A stretch of DNA of 34,484 nt. Source: Hypericibacter sp963696655. Lineage in GTDB: Bacteria > Pseudomonadota > Alphaproteobacteria > Dongiales > Dongiaceae. This document shows positions 7,856-16,849 of this stretch, piece by piece (position 1 is the first letter of the stretch; every line of letters begins with the position of its first letter). The position numbers and the translations under genes are program-made. The notes under the pieces were generated by a model, which was given only the letters and a program-made list of their open reading frames with translations, did not search any database and was not told the origin of the DNA. The DNA is taken from positions 1 through 34,484 of the forward strand of contig CAVOLB010000029.1 in assembly GCA_963696655.1 (NCBI GenBank), in the 5' to 3' direction.

Positions 7856-9481
7856 TCACGCCGCCGGCGCCAGCTCGACTCGGTAGAGATCCTGGTTCTT
7901 CATGTCCTTGAGCGTGACGGTCATGGCGTTGCTGGTGCCGTCGATATGCACATGGCCGAAGAACTGATAGCCGGCACTCGGCGCCAGGTTGGATTGGCCG
8001 CTGTCGGGCGCCTTGATGTATTTGAGCTGCGGTCCGAAGGTCGGATCGAGCTCGTTCGGCCCGAAGGTGCCGGCGTTGAGCGGCCCCGAGACGAACTCCC
8101 AGAAGGGCTCGAAATCCTGGAACTTCGCCTGGTTGGGATCGTAGAAATGCGCGGCCGCGTAATGCACGTCGGCCGTGAACCAGACCGTGTTGGTGATGGC
8201 GCTGCGCTTGATGAAGCTCAGCAGGTCGGCGATCTCAAGCTCGCGGCCCAGGGGCGGCCCGTCATTCTTGTTGGCGATGGCCTCGAAATTGTCACCGTCC
8301 GGAACCACCAGGCCGATCGGCATGTCGGCCGCGATCGCCTTCCACACCGCCTTGCTCGCCTTCAATTCCTGCTTCAGCCAATTCACCTGCTCGGCACCCA
8401 GGAACGCGGTATCGGGTCCGGCGGTCGGCTGCAGATTCTTCGAGTTGTCGCCGCGGTAGTTGCGCATATCGAGCATGAAGACATCGAGCAGCGGCCCGTA
8501 ACGGATCACCCGATACACCCGATCGCGGTTCTGCGGATCGATGCGCATCGGCATGTAATCGTGGAAGGCGCGGCCCGCATAAGCGGAGAGGAGCGCCAGA
8601 TTCTTGACCTGATAGCGGTCGTCGTTGCCGATGATCTGGCGCGGATACCAGTTGTTGCGGGTCTCGTGATCGTCCCACTGCGCGAGGATGGGAACGCCGG
8701 CGTTGAAGGCACGCAGATTCTCGTCCATCAGATTGTATTTATAGGCGCCGCGATAATCGGCCAGCGTCTGAGCGACCTTGGATTTCTCCTCGGTCATGAC
8801 GTTCTTCCATTTCGACCCGTCCGGCAGATCGGCTTCGGCCTTGAGCGGCCCGTCGGCATAGATCGAATCGCCGGAGTGAATGAAGAAATCGGGCGTCAGC
8901 CCCGCCATCGCCTTGAAGATCGTCATGCCGCCGATGTCGGGATTGATGCCCCAGCCCTGGCCGACAACGTCGCCGCCCCAGACGAAGGTGACATCGCGCT
9001 TGTCGGCGGGTGGCGTCCGGAAACGGCCGGTCAGCGGCTCGCTCAGCGAGGTCAGATCGCTCAGATCCTCGAAGCTCACGCGATAGAACACATCCTGGCC
9101 GGCGGGCAGCCCCGTTAACTGAAGCCGCGCGGTGAAGTCGCCTTCCTCGAGCGCGGCCGGGCCGATCGCCCGATTCGAATCGGCGAAGCTCTCGCTCAGC
9201 GAGTAGTCGACGATCATCCGGGCGGGACGGTCGGTGCGCGCCCAGACGATGGCGCCGTCGCTGGCGACGTCGCCGCTCTGCAGGCCGTGGGTGATGAGGG
9301 GCCGGCTGGCCGTGGCCAGGGCCGGGCGGGGCATCAGGAGCGAGGCGCCGCTGCCCGAGAGGAGAGCGGCGCCGAGGCCGGCCGAGCCGGCGCGCAGCAG
9401 CCATCGGCGCGACAGGGCAGGCCAGGGCGAATCGGCAAGGGTCGAAGGGGCGGCGGCAGGTCGTGTCCGTTTGGCGCGCAT
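7856..9481 (-). CDS. phoD: PhoD-family alkaline phosphatase/phosphodiesterase, Tat-exported
   Basis: This is a probable periplasmic metallo-phosphoesterase that releases phosphate from organic esters. The Tat-type signal SRRWLLRAGSAGLGAALL precedes a hydrophobic stretch and an Ala-x-Ala site (PALATA). The PhoD N-terminal domain follows (GLQSGDVASDGAIVWARTD). Metal-site motifs are all present: WGGDVVG, SGDSIYADGP, QWDDHETRNNW, FTADVHYAAAH and GHVHIDG. I chose the ATG at 9481 because GGGAGAG lies 6-12 bases upstream; the longer TTG start at 9496 would overlap that site. No Pho box was identified by eye. Hairpins follow the stop. Confidence 0.93.
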   Translation of the reverse strand: MRAKRTRPAAAPSTLADSPWPALSRRWLLRAGSAGLGAALLSGSGASLLMPRPALATASRPLITHGLQSGDVASDGAIVWARTDRPARMIVDYSLSESFADSNRAIGPAALEEGDFTARLQLTGLPAGQDVFYRVSFEDLSDLTSLSEPLTGRFRTPPADKRDVTFVWGGDVVGQGWGINPDIGGMTIFKAMAGLTPDFFIHSGDSIYADGPLKAEADLPDGSKWKNVMTEEKSKVAQTLADYRGAYKYNLMDENLRAFNAGVPILAQWDDHETRNNWYPRQIIGNDDRYQVKNLALLSAYAGRAFHDYMPMRIDPQNRDRVYRVIRYGPLLDVFMLDMRNYRGDNSKNLQPTAGPDTAFLGAEQVNWLKQELKASKAVWKAIAADMPIGLVVPDGDNFEAIANKNDGPPLGRELEIADLLSFIKRSAITNTVWFTADVHYAAAHFYDPNQAKFQDFEPFWEFVSGPLNAGTFGPNELDPTFGPQLKYIKAPDSGQSNLAPSAGYQFFGHVHIDGTSNAMTVTLKDMKNQDLYRVELAPAA

Positions 9482-9796
9482 CCGTGGCTCTCCCAAGTCG
9501 GTTATGTCGCTGGGCCTCGGGGGCGGAGCCTAAGGGTCATCCGGGGCGGGCGTGTGACGGGGCGGTTGCAAGGACGTCAAATCGGGCGCCGAGGACCGAA
9601 TGCCGCAGCTTCCCCCGTTTCGGGCGAGACCGCCAGATCGGCTCTCCTAAGGCTCTATTGACCATTTCGATCTAGGTTTCAGGGCGGTTCCGTGGGGCCT
9701 CGCGCCTTGATTTGCCGGCGCTTGCGTGCGATTTACCATGGTTGACGGAACCGGGGCGCCTGCTCTAGCGTGCGCCGCCTTATGGATACCCCGGTC
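9482..9796. other. Gene-free interval between phoD and tRNA-Thr
   Basis: About 315 bp without a convincing ORF. The right end holds the tRNA promoter described separately. The left end must hold the minus-strand phoD promoter, but I could not single out a convincing -35/-10 pair. No repeats of the families seen elsewhere are present. Confidence 0.6.
9742..9770 (+). promoter_or_regulatory. Probable sigma-70 promoter of tRNA-Thr
   Basis: TTGACG at 9742-9747 and CTAGCG at 9765-9770 are separated by 17 bp. The pair fits the alphaproteobacterial preference for TTGAC plus a CTA-type -10 box. Predicted transcription would begin near 9777, about 20 bases before the mature tRNA end. Confidence 0.55.
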
Positions 9797-9871
9797 GCCG
9801 CAGTAGCTCAGGGGTAGAGCAACGCATTCGTAATGCGTGGGTCGGGGGTTCAATTCCCTCCTGCGGCACCA
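9797..9871 (+). tRNA. tRNA-Thr (anticodon CGT)
   Basis: A complete cloverleaf is visible. The acceptor stem is GCCGCAG / CTGCGGC and the D-arm region is GCTCAGGGGTAGAGC. The anticodon stem ACGCA/TGCGT encloses the loop TTCGTAA (anticodon CGT, reading ACG). The T-arm has the TTCAATT loop. The discriminator A is followed by an encoded CCA at 9869-9871. I see no integrase or duplicated 3' end nearby, so there is no sign of an integrated element here. Confidence 0.95.
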
Positions 9872-9920
9872 TTATCTTCTTTTCGTTTCAAATCGGCGCC
9901 GGGCCCCGGAGTTTCTTCCG

Positions 9921-10634
9921 TCAGGGTTGGGCTTGCCAGTTCTCGGCGGCGGTCTCGGCCGCTTCGATCTCTTTCTTCGTCAAGGTCGGGGCGACGGCCT
10001 GGATCGCCTGCAACGCATCCTCATCGCCGTCGTTGGCCGCGAGGCGAAACCACATATAGGCCGCCTTCATATCGACCGGCACGCCTTCGCCGCGCGCATA
10101 GACCAGCCCCAGATTATATTGCGCGGGGGAGAACCCCTTGTTCGCCGCGGCCGTAAACCAGCGCAGGGCTTCGGCCGGATCGGCCGGCCGGCCCGTGCCG
10201 CTGAGGGCCATCCTCCCCAGATTGTTCATCGCCGCCGCGTTGCCATGCTGTGCGGCCTTCCCGTACCAGTCGGCGGCGGTGGCAAGATTCTTCACCACAC
10301 CCTGGCCTTGCGCATAGAGATCGCCCAGCTCCATCTCGGCATCGGGCTGACCCTGGGCCGCCGCCTTCTCGAACCAGTACCGCGCCGTTGAATAATCGAC
10401 CGGCGAGCCGTCGCCGCGGTGATACATCCAGCCGAGCTTGTACTGGGCCTCGGCATTGCCGGCCTCGGCCAGCGGCCTCAATTCCCGGAAGGCGATCTGC
10501 CAATCGCCATGGGCGAGGGCTTCGGCGGCCTCGTCCAATCCGGCGCGAGCGGGTTGCAATGGCGCACCGACGGTCAGCGCCAGGATCGCCAGCAGGGCCG
10601 CCATCCTGGTCACATGCTGTCTGATGGCCTGCAT
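9921..10634 (-). CDS. Secreted Sel1-repeat (TPR-like) protein
   Basis: The 237-residue protein has an N-terminal signal sequence (about residues 1-31, MAALLAILALTVGAPLQPARA). It then has four to five Sel1-like repeats of about 36 residues, for example AEAQYKLGWMYHRGDGSPVD, AEMELGDLYAQGQGVVKN, AAMNNLGRMALSGTGRPAD and AQYNLGLVYARGEGVPVD. Such repeats form alpha-helical solenoids for protein binding. The location is probably periplasmic and no enzymatic function can be assigned. The gene is divergent from the ECF sigma gene, with a 265-bp shared upstream region, so it may belong to the same regulon; that link is inference only. Confidence 0.88.
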   Translation of the reverse strand: MQAIRQHVTRMAALLAILALTVGAPLQPARAGLDEAAEALAHGDWQIAFRELRPLAEAGNAEAQYKLGWMYHRGDGSPVDYSTARYWFEKAAAQGQPDAEMELGDLYAQGQGVVKNLATAADWYGKAAQHGNAAAMNNLGRMALSGTGRPADPAEALRWFTAAANKGFSPAQYNLGLVYARGEGVPVDMKAAYMWFRLAANDGDEDALQAIQAVAPTLTKKEIEAAETAAENWQAQP

Positions 10635-10817
10635 CGAACCTCGTGGTTTTCTTGCGGTCCGGTGAGCGTCATGCGCGGCTCGGAGCTTAGCCGGTCCCGG
10701 CCGCGTTGGGCCAGGGCGACGGTGGGGACCGACAAGGGTTCCGTGCCGCCGGCCATGGTAGGATGACGGCAGCGAGGGGCCCCGCCTTGGGGCGCTCCCG
10801 ATCTTGGCGGCAAGCCC

Positions 10818-10842
10818 GGAATAAACGCCGAGGCCGGCCGTT
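10818..10842 (+). promoter_or_regulatory. Candidate ECF-type promoter (GGAAT-N16-CGTT)
   Basis: GGAAT at 10818-10822 and CGTT at 10839-10842 are separated by 16 bp, close to the GGAAC-N16/17-CGTT pattern known for several alphaproteobacterial ECF sigma factors. It lies 58 bp before the sigma-gene start, as expected for autoregulation. The match is to one short motif seen by eye in GC-rich DNA, so it remains a candidate. Confidence 0.4.
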
Positions 10843-10899
10843 GTCTTGTCGAAGCGGGCCCCGTCGGAGCGGGGATCGAGGGAAGGCGGACCTGAGAGC

Positions 10900-11427
10900 G
10901 TGAACCAGACGATGCGCGAGGAACTGGTGACGCTGTTGCCGCGGCTGCGGCGGTTCGCCTATGGCCTCACCGGCAACATGGCGGATGGCGACGATCTGCT
11001 GCAGGGCGCCTGCCTGCGGGCGCTCGACCGGGCGGATCAATGGCGGCCGGGCACGCGGCTCGACAGCTGGGTCTATCGGATCCTGCAGAATCTCTGGATC
11101 GACCAGATCCGGTCGGGACGGCGGCGCGAGATCGCGGTCGATGAGGATGCGATGGCGGCCTTTCCGGGTGGCGATCAGGCGCGCGAGATGGAAGCGAAGC
11201 TCGGCCTCGCCGAGGCGCGGCGCGAGGTGGCGAAGTTGCCGGCCGAGCAGCGCGCGGTGCTGCTGCTGGTCTCGGTCGAAGGCGCTTCCTACAAGGAGGC
11301 GGCCGAGATCCTGGAGATTCCGATCGGCACGGTGATGAGCCGGCTGTCGCGCGCGCGATTGACATTGGGTCAGGCTCTTTCGGCAGAGGGCCCGGCTTCC
11401 AGCGATGCCGCGAGGGCAAGGTCATGA
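10900..11427 (+). CDS. ECF-family RNA polymerase sigma factor
   Basis: The roughly 175-residue protein has only sigma regions 2 and 4. Region 2 runs from RLRRFAYGLTGNMADGDDLL to LDSWVYRILQNLWIDQIR. Region 4 has LPAEQRAVLLLVSVEGASYKEAAEI and GTVMSRLSRARLTL, a typical helix-turn-helix. I chose the GTG at 10900 because GGAAGG lies upstream; the ATG at 10912 is the alternative, and the TTG at 10846 adds a non-family tail. The anti-sigma gene starts inside the stop codon (ATGA overlap), indicating translational coupling. It probably directs the adjacent protease gene and its own promoter. Confidence 0.93.
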   Translation: MNQTMREELVTLLPRLRRFAYGLTGNMADGDDLLQGACLRALDRADQWRPGTRLDSWVYRILQNLWIDQIRSGRRREIAVDEDAMAAFPGGDQAREMEAKLGLAEARREVAKLPAEQRAVLLLVSVEGASYKEAAEILEIPIGTVMSRLSRARLTLGQALSAEGPASSDAARARS

Positions 11428-12182
11428 CGACGGATCGGGGTTCTGGCCGGGAAGGCGCCGTCTCCGGCGACAGCACCGGCGCCAGCCGCTTCTGGGACGA
11501 AGCCACCCTGGTCGCCTATGTCGATGGCGAGCTCGATGCCGCGGGCTCGCGTCGCGTCGAGGCGCTCCTGACGCAGGACGCGGAAGCCCGCAACAAGGTG
11601 GCGCTGATGCGCAAGAGCGCCGAGACGGTCAAGACCGCGTTCGACGCGGCGATCGAGGAGCCGCTGCCCGCGGGACTTGAGGCCCTCATTCGCGGCGGCG
11701 AGGATGAGGGAGGACGTCTCTCGACCCGCGAAAAATTGGCAAGCCTGCGCCGCCGTCCTTCGCCGCCGCCGGCTCGCCGCGGGGCCGGCCGGCGGCTGCT
11801 GCCGCTCGCGGCCAGCCTGCTGCTGCTGGGCCTGGGCTTTCTGGGCGGCATGGCCTGGAAGGAGATGAGCCTGAATTCGGGCCTCAAGCTTGCCGGCGCC
11901 GCCAACGATCCGGCGGCGGCGCTCTATGAGACGAGCCTCACCAGGCTTCTGGATCAGGGGGCCACCGGCGAGAGCGCGACCTATACCGACGCCGCTCACG
12001 GCATCGCCGGGCGCATCACACTCCTGGGCGATATCGTCGCCCATGGCGGCTTCACCTGTCGCGAGTTTCGCCATGATCGTACGATGACCGGCGCTTCGCC
12101 GACGGCGGAATCGGGCTTCGCCTGCCGTCGAATTGGCGGCGGCTGGGAAGTCCTTTCGATGCCGGCGGGCATTGGCGGCTGA
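11424..12182 (+). CDS. Membrane-anchored anti-sigma factor
   Basis: The 252-residue protein has a cytoplasmic N-terminal domain with FWDEATLVAYVDGELDAAGSRRVEALL, the usual anti-sigma entry motif, but I see no HxxxCxxC zinc motif. One membrane span lies at about residues 124-144 (LLPLAASLLLLGLGFLGGMAW). A periplasmic domain of about 105 residues has two cysteines (TCREFRH and FACRRIGG) that could form a disulfide, and ends in GGWEVLSMPA. Overlap with the sigma gene and the membrane topology support sequestration of the sigma factor until a periplasmic signal arrives. The subtilisin-like protease gene follows 25 bp later. Confidence 0.87.
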   Translation: MTTDRGSGREGAVSGDSTGASRFWDEATLVAYVDGELDAAGSRRVEALLTQDAEARNKVALMRKSAETVKTAFDAAIEEPLPAGLEALIRGGEDEGGRLSTREKLASLRRRPSPPPARRGAGRRLLPLAASLLLLGLGFLGGMAWKEMSLNSGLKLAGAANDPAAALYETSLTRLLDQGATGESATYTDAAHGIAGRITLLGDIVAHGGFTCREFRHDRTMTGASPTAESGFACRRIGGGWEVLSMPAGIGG

Positions 12183-12207
12183 GGCCCGGGCGCCCGGATC
12201 CCCATTC

Positions 12208-13695
12208 ATGGCTGCGATGAAACCCGATGCTCAGTCCTGGCTTCCGGCGCGTCCGCGCGGACCGTCGCGCCGTGCCGCGCTGCGCTATCGCGTGGCGGGC
12301 CCGCTGGTCATGGCGTTGCTGCTCAGCGCGGCGCCGACTTTGCGCGTCGTCTCGCTTCCGGGTCTCGATCTGGGAACGCAGGCGGCCTTTGCCGATGGTG
12401 GCGACGGCGGCGGTGGGGGCGGCGGGGAAGGTGGCGGCAGCGGCGGCGGCGAGGGCGGCGGCAGCGGCTCCGGCTCCGGCGGCTCGGGCAGCGATGGCGG
12501 CGACGACGGCGGCGGCGAAGGGGGCGAAGGCGGCTCGGGCAGCGACGATGGCGCCGGCGGCGGCAAGGGCAGCGATCACGCCGGCCGTGCGGTCGCGCAT
12601 GAGCTGGTGGCGGTCGGCCCCACCGACGGCCTGAGAGCGACACTGGCGCAGCTCGGCATGCGCGTGATCGAGGAAACGCCCTTTGCGGCGCTCGATCTGA
12701 CCGCGGTGCGCATCGGCCTGCCGCCGCAGATGTCGCTGGCGACGGGAGAGGCGCTGCTGAAGGCGCGCCTGCCGGCCCTCCAGATCGATGTGAACTCCCT
12801 CTACGCGCCGATGGCGAGCCTGACCCTGCCGGCGCCCGGCGATTCGGCGCGGCTGATCGGCTGGCCCAGCCCCGCCTCGGGCTGCGGATCGGGATTGCGG
12901 CTCGGCATGATCGACACCGGCGTCGACCCGCAGGCCCCTGGTTTCGGCGGTCATCGGATCCGCCAGCAGAGCTTTATCGATGCGGGCGAGAATCCGGCAC
13001 CCCGCGATCACGGCACGGCGATCGCCAGCATCCTGGTCGGCGGGGTCCCGGGCCTGTCGCCCGGCAGCGGGGATCTCGGCAGCGCGTCGGCGCCGGCCTC
13101 GCAGCCCGAGGGCCTGATGCCGCAGGCCGAGCTCTATGTGGCATCGATCTTCGCGCTCGACGGCAAGGGCGAGGCCCGGGCCACGGCGGTGGGATTCGCC
13201 CGGGCGCTCGATTGGATGGTGGGGGCGGGCATCCAGGCGATCAATGTCAGCCTGGCGGGCGACGAAAACCTGCTGATCGATCTCGCGGTCGCGCGCGCGG
13301 CGGAGCGCGGCGCGGTGCTGGTCGCCGCCGCCGGCAATGGCGGTCCCGGCGCGCCACCCGCCTTTCCGGCGGCGCTCGATGGCGTGATCGCGGTGACGGC
13401 GGTCGATGTCGATGGCCGCCTCTTCGAGCCGGCCAATCGTGGCGACTATGTCGATGTGGCGGCGCCCGGCGTGCGCGTGATCGCGCCCGCGGCGGGACCG
13501 GAGACGGGAACTTCCTTCGCGGCCCCCTTCGTCACCGCCTGGGTCGCGGCTAAGATCGCCGAGGGCGGCCCCGCCGATGCCGCCGCGATGCATCGCGCAA
13601 TCGCGGCCACCGCCCGCGACCTGGGGCCGGCCGGGCGAGATCCCGATTTCGGCTGGGGCCTGCTGCAGAGCGACGGCAATTGCGGCCGGCGCTGA
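12208..13695 (+). CDS. Exported subtilisin-like (S8) serine protease with Gly/Ser/Asp-rich N-terminal segment
   Basis: The product is 495 residues from the ATG at 12208; the ATG at 12217 is equally possible. A positively charged N-terminus with a hydrophobic span (VAGPLVMALLLSAAPTL) suggests a signal peptide or anchor. Next comes a low-complexity Gly/Ser/Glu/Asp tract of about 65 residues, encoded at about 12391-12585. A prodomain-like stretch follows, then the peptidase domain with the full triad: Asp236 (GMIDTGVDP), His268 (DHGTAIASI) and Ser436 (TGTSFAAPF). The oxyanion Asn is in AAAGNGGPG. The activity is endoproteolysis outside the cytoplasm, target unknown. Its position behind sigma and anti-sigma genes implies sigma-dependent expression. 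It ends 7 bp from the convergent RND permease stop, with no visible terminator. Confidence 0.88.
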   Translation: MAAMKPDAQSWLPARPRGPSRRAALRYRVAGPLVMALLLSAAPTLRVVSLPGLDLGTQAAFADGGDGGGGGGGEGGGSGGGEGGGSGSGSGGSGSDGGDDGGGEGGEGGSGSDDGAGGGKGSDHAGRAVAHELVAVGPTDGLRATLAQLGMRVIEETPFAALDLTAVRIGLPPQMSLATGEALLKARLPALQIDVNSLYAPMASLTLPAPGDSARLIGWPSPASGCGSGLRLGMIDTGVDPQAPGFGGHRIRQQSFIDAGENPAPRDHGTAIASILVGGVPGLSPGSGDLGSASAPASQPEGLMPQAELYVASIFALDGKGEARATAVGFARALDWMVGAGIQAINVSLAGDENLLIDLAVARAAERGAVLVAAAGNGGPGAPPAFPAALDGVIAVTAVDVDGRLFEPANRGDYVDVAAPGVRVIAPAAGPETGTSFAAPFVTAWVAAKIAEGGPADAAAMHRAIAATARDLGPAGRDPDFGWGLLQSDGNCGRR

Positions 13696-13702
13696 GCCCG
13701 GT

Positions 13703-16700
13703 TTATTCGGCTGGCGCTTCGGCGCTTCGGCGCCGCGCCTCGTCTGCCGCCGCCTCGATCGCCGCATGCTCGCGCGCGGATTCGAGGATCGCGTCGGGCA
13801 GCGTCTTCGGCGCCAGCAGCGAATAGGCGACCGGCACGACGAACAGCGTCAGCAGCGTGCCGAGCGACATGCCGCCGACGATGACCCAGCCGATCTGCTG
13901 GCGGCTCTCGGCGCCCGCCCCGGTGGCGAGCGCCAGCGGGATGGCGCCCAGCACCATGGCGCCGGTCGTCATCAGGATCGGTCGCAGCCGCAAGGTGGCG
14001 GCCTCGATGACGGCCTCGATCTTGGCTCGACCTTGGGCACGCAGCTGGTTCGCGAACTCGACGATCAGGATGCCATGCTTGGTGATCAGCCCCACCAGCG
14101 TGACCAGGCCGATCTGGCTGTAGACATTGAGCGTGCCGTGGGTGAAATGCAGCGCCACCAGCGCACCGGTCATGGCGATCGGCACGGTCAGCATGATGAT
14201 GAGCGGATCGCGGAAGCTCTCGAACTGCGCCGCCAGCACCAGGAAGATGAAGACCAGCGCCAGCGCGAACACGACATAGAGGCTGCTCGAGGCCTGCAGG
14301 AACTCGCGCGACTGGCCGGCATAGTCGATCGAAACCGGCGTGGTCGCGACCTGGCGCACGGTCTGGCGCAGGAATTCGAGCGCCTGGCCCAGGCTGTAGC
14401 CGGGCGCGATCGAGGCGGTGATGCGCGCGGCGCGCAGCTTGTTGAAATGGTTGAGCTCGCGCGGCGCCACGGTCTCCTCGAGCTTGACCAGGTTGGCGAG
14501 CGGGATCATCTCGCCCGACTTCCCGCGCACATAAATCGCGGCGATGTCGCCCGGCCGGCTGCGCTCGGTCTCCTCCATGCGCAGGATCACGTCATACTGC
14601 TCGCCCTCGAGCTTGAAGCGCGTGATCTGCCGGCTGCCCAGCAGGGTTTCGAGCGTGCGGCCCAGCGCCACGACCGAGACGCCGAGATCGGCCGCCTTGT
14701 CGCGATCGACATCGATCCGCAGCTCCGGCTTGTTGAGCTTGAGGTCGGTGTCGAGATTGGCGAGGCCCGGATTCTTGGCGGCCTCGGCCATGATCTTGTT
14801 CACCAGGTCCTGCAGCTCCTCGTAGGTGCCGGTCGTTTGCACCACGAATTGAACAGGCGTCTGGTCGAACTCCTGGCCCAGCGGCGGGAACATGATCGGG
14901 AAGGCGAGCAGGCCCGGATTGGCGAACATCGGGCCCGACAGGCTCTGCACGATCTCGAAGGCCGAGCGCGCACGTTTCGACCAGTCGACGAAGCTCATGA
15001 AGCCGATGCCCTGGTTCACCACCGGGAAGCCGGTCACGGTGAAATAGGCCTCTTTCTCGGGGACGCTGTCCCAGAGCTGCTCGATCATCTTGATATAGCG
15101 GTCGGTGTAGCCGGCGGTGGCGCCCTCGGGCGCGATCATGATGGCGAGGAGCGAGCCGCGATCCTCATAGGGCGCCAGCTCCGAGGGCAGCAGCTTGAAG
15201 GTGAAGACGCCGGCCCCGGCGACGGCCAGGAACAGCAGCACCACCAGGATGCGCCAGCGCAACACCGCGCCCAGGAAGCGGCGATAGCCGTTGGTGAGGC
15301 CGACCAGCACCGTCTCGATCGCGTTATAGACGAACCCATGACGCTCGCTGTGCTTCAGCATGCGCCCGCACATCATCGGCGAGAGCGTCAGCGCCACGAA
15401 GCCGGAGATGAGGACGGCGCCCGCGAGCGTCAGCGCGAACTCGACGAACAGCCGTCCCGTTCGGCCCTCGGTGAAAGCGAGCGGCGCGAACACCGCCGCC
15501 AGGGTCAAGGTCATGGCGACGACCGCGAAGCCGATCTCGCGCATGCCTTTCAGGGCCGCGTCGATCGGCTTCAGCCCGGCCTCGATATGCCGGAAGATGT
15601 TCTCCAGCACCACGATCGCATCGTCGACCACGAGGCCGATCGCCAGCACGAAGGCCAGCAGCGTGAGCGTGTTGATCGAGAAGCCGAACAGAAACATGAT
15701 CGCGAAGGCGCCGATCAGCGAGACCGGGATGGTGACGAGCGGCACCAGCGTGGCGCGCAGCGAGCGCAGGAAGAGGAAGATCACCGCCACCACCAGCAGC
15801 ACGGCCTCGCCGATGGTGTGGTAGACGGCCTGGATCGAGCGGTCGATGAAGACGGCCGAATCGTAGGCCATGTCGATCTTCATGCCGGGCGGGAGCTGGG
15901 CCTCGATCTCGGGGATGGCGGCGCGCACGGCCTTCGACACGTCGAGCGGGTTGGCGACCGACTGCTTCACCACGCCCAGCGCCACGGCGCTCTTGCCCTG
16001 GAAGCGGGCGATGATGCGGTCGTCCTCGGCGCCGATCTCGACCCGCGCCACGTCGCGCATCCGCACCAGATAGCCGTCGGCGTTCTTCAGGATGATCTTG
16101 CCGAACTCCTCGGGCGTCTTCAGGTCGGTCTGCGAGACCACGGTGAATTCGCGCCGGTCGCCCTCGATCCGGCCGGCGGGGATTTCGGCGTTCTGCGCGG
16201 TCAGCGCCGCCTCGACATCCTGGGTCGTCAGCTCATAGGCCGCGAGCTTGTCGCGGTCGAGCCAGATGCGCATGGAATAGCGCCGCTCGCCATAGATCGG
16301 CACGTCGGCGACGCCGGGCAGGGTCTGCAATCGGTCCTGCACCACCCGGTCGGCGAAGTCGGTGATCTCCAGGTCCGAATGCCGGTCGGAGGAGAAGGCG
16401 AGATAGAGGATCGGCTCGGCATCGGCCTCGACCTTGGAGACGACCGGCTCCTCGATCCCCTCGGGCAGCTCGCCGCGCACGCGCGCCACGCGGTCGCGCA
16501 CGTCGTTGGCCGCGGCGTCGACATCGCGGTCGATGCGGAAGCGGGCGGTGATCTGGCTTTCCTCGGAGCGGCTGATCGAGGTCACATATTCGACGCCCTC
16601 GATGCCGGAGAGCGAGTTCTCGATGGTCTTGGTGACCTGGCTTTCGACGATCTCGGCCGAGGCGCCGCGATAGGTGGTCGAGACCGTCACCACCGGCTCG

Positions 16701-16822
16701 TCGATGTTCGGATACTCCCGCACGGTGATGCGCGAATAGGAGACGATCCCGATCAGCGTCAGCACGATCGACAGCACGGTCGCGAAGACCGGACGCTTGA
16801 TGCAGATATCGGAAATTCGCAA
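13703..16822 (-). CDS. RND efflux transporter, inner-membrane permease
   Basis: The 1039-residue length and topology are those of the AcrB/MexB superfamily. The N-terminus SDICIKRPVFATVLSIVLTL is the first span. Large periplasmic loops follow the first and seventh spans. Span 4 contains the proton-relay pair Asp400-Asp401 (IGLVVDDAIVVLENIFRHIE). The porter domain carries RIDRDVDAAANDVRDRVA. It should export hydrophobic or amphipathic compounds by proton antiport. The start is a TTG at 16822, because no in-frame ATG gives the conserved N-terminus. The adaptor gene ends 27 bp upstream. No outer-membrane channel or regulator gene is adjacent. Substrate cannot be read from the sequence. Confidence 0.95.
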   Translation of the reverse strand: MRISDICIKRPVFATVLSIVLTLIGIVSYSRITVREYPNIDEPVVTVSTTYRGASAEIVESQVTKTIENSLSGIEGVEYVTSISRSEESQITARFRIDRDVDAAANDVRDRVARVRGELPEGIEEPVVSKVEADAEPILYLAFSSDRHSDLEITDFADRVVQDRLQTLPGVADVPIYGERRYSMRIWLDRDKLAAYELTTQDVEAALTAQNAEIPAGRIEGDRREFTVVSQTDLKTPEEFGKIILKNADGYLVRMRDVARVEIGAEDDRIIARFQGKSAVALGVVKQSVANPLDVSKAVRAAIPEIEAQLPPGMKIDMAYDSAVFIDRSIQAVYHTIGEAVLLVVAVIFLFLRSLRATLVPLVTIPVSLIGAFAIMFLFGFSINTLTLLAFVLAIGLVVDDAIVVLENIFRHIEAGLKPIDAALKGMREIGFAVVAMTLTLAAVFAPLAFTEGRTGRLFVEFALTLAGAVLISGFVALTLSPMMCGRMLKHSERHGFVYNAIETVLVGLTNGYRRFLGAVLRWRILVVLLFLAVAGAGVFTFKLLPSELAPYEDRGSLLAIMIAPEGATAGYTDRYIKMIEQLWDSVPEKEAYFTVTGFPVVNQGIGFMSFVDWSKRARSAFEIVQSLSGPMFANPGLLAFPIMFPPLGQEFDQTPVQFVVQTTGTYEELQDLVNKIMAEAAKNPGLANLDTDLKLNKPELRIDVDRDKAADLGVSVVALGRTLETLLGSRQITRFKLEGEQYDVILRMEETERSRPGDIAAIYVRGKSGEMIPLANLVKLEETVAPRELNHFNKLRAARITASIAPGYSLGQALEFLRQTVRQVATTPVSIDYAGQSREFLQASSSLYVVFALALVFIFLVLAAQFESFRDPLIIMLTVPIAMTGALVALHFTHGTLNVYSQIGLVTLVGLITKHGILIVEFANQLRAQGRAKIEAVIEAATLRLRPILMTTGAMVLGAIPLALATGAGAESRQQIGWVIVGGMSLGTLLTLFVVPVAYSLLAPKTLPDAILESAREHAAIEAAADEARRRSAEAPAE

Positions 16823-16849
16823 AGCCCGACGCCCCCCGGTTCCGCTATC

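Noticed and set aside
9797..9871. tRNA-Thr as an attachment site for an integrated element
   Set aside because: No integrase, no direct repeat of the tRNA 3' end and ordinary neighbouring genes.
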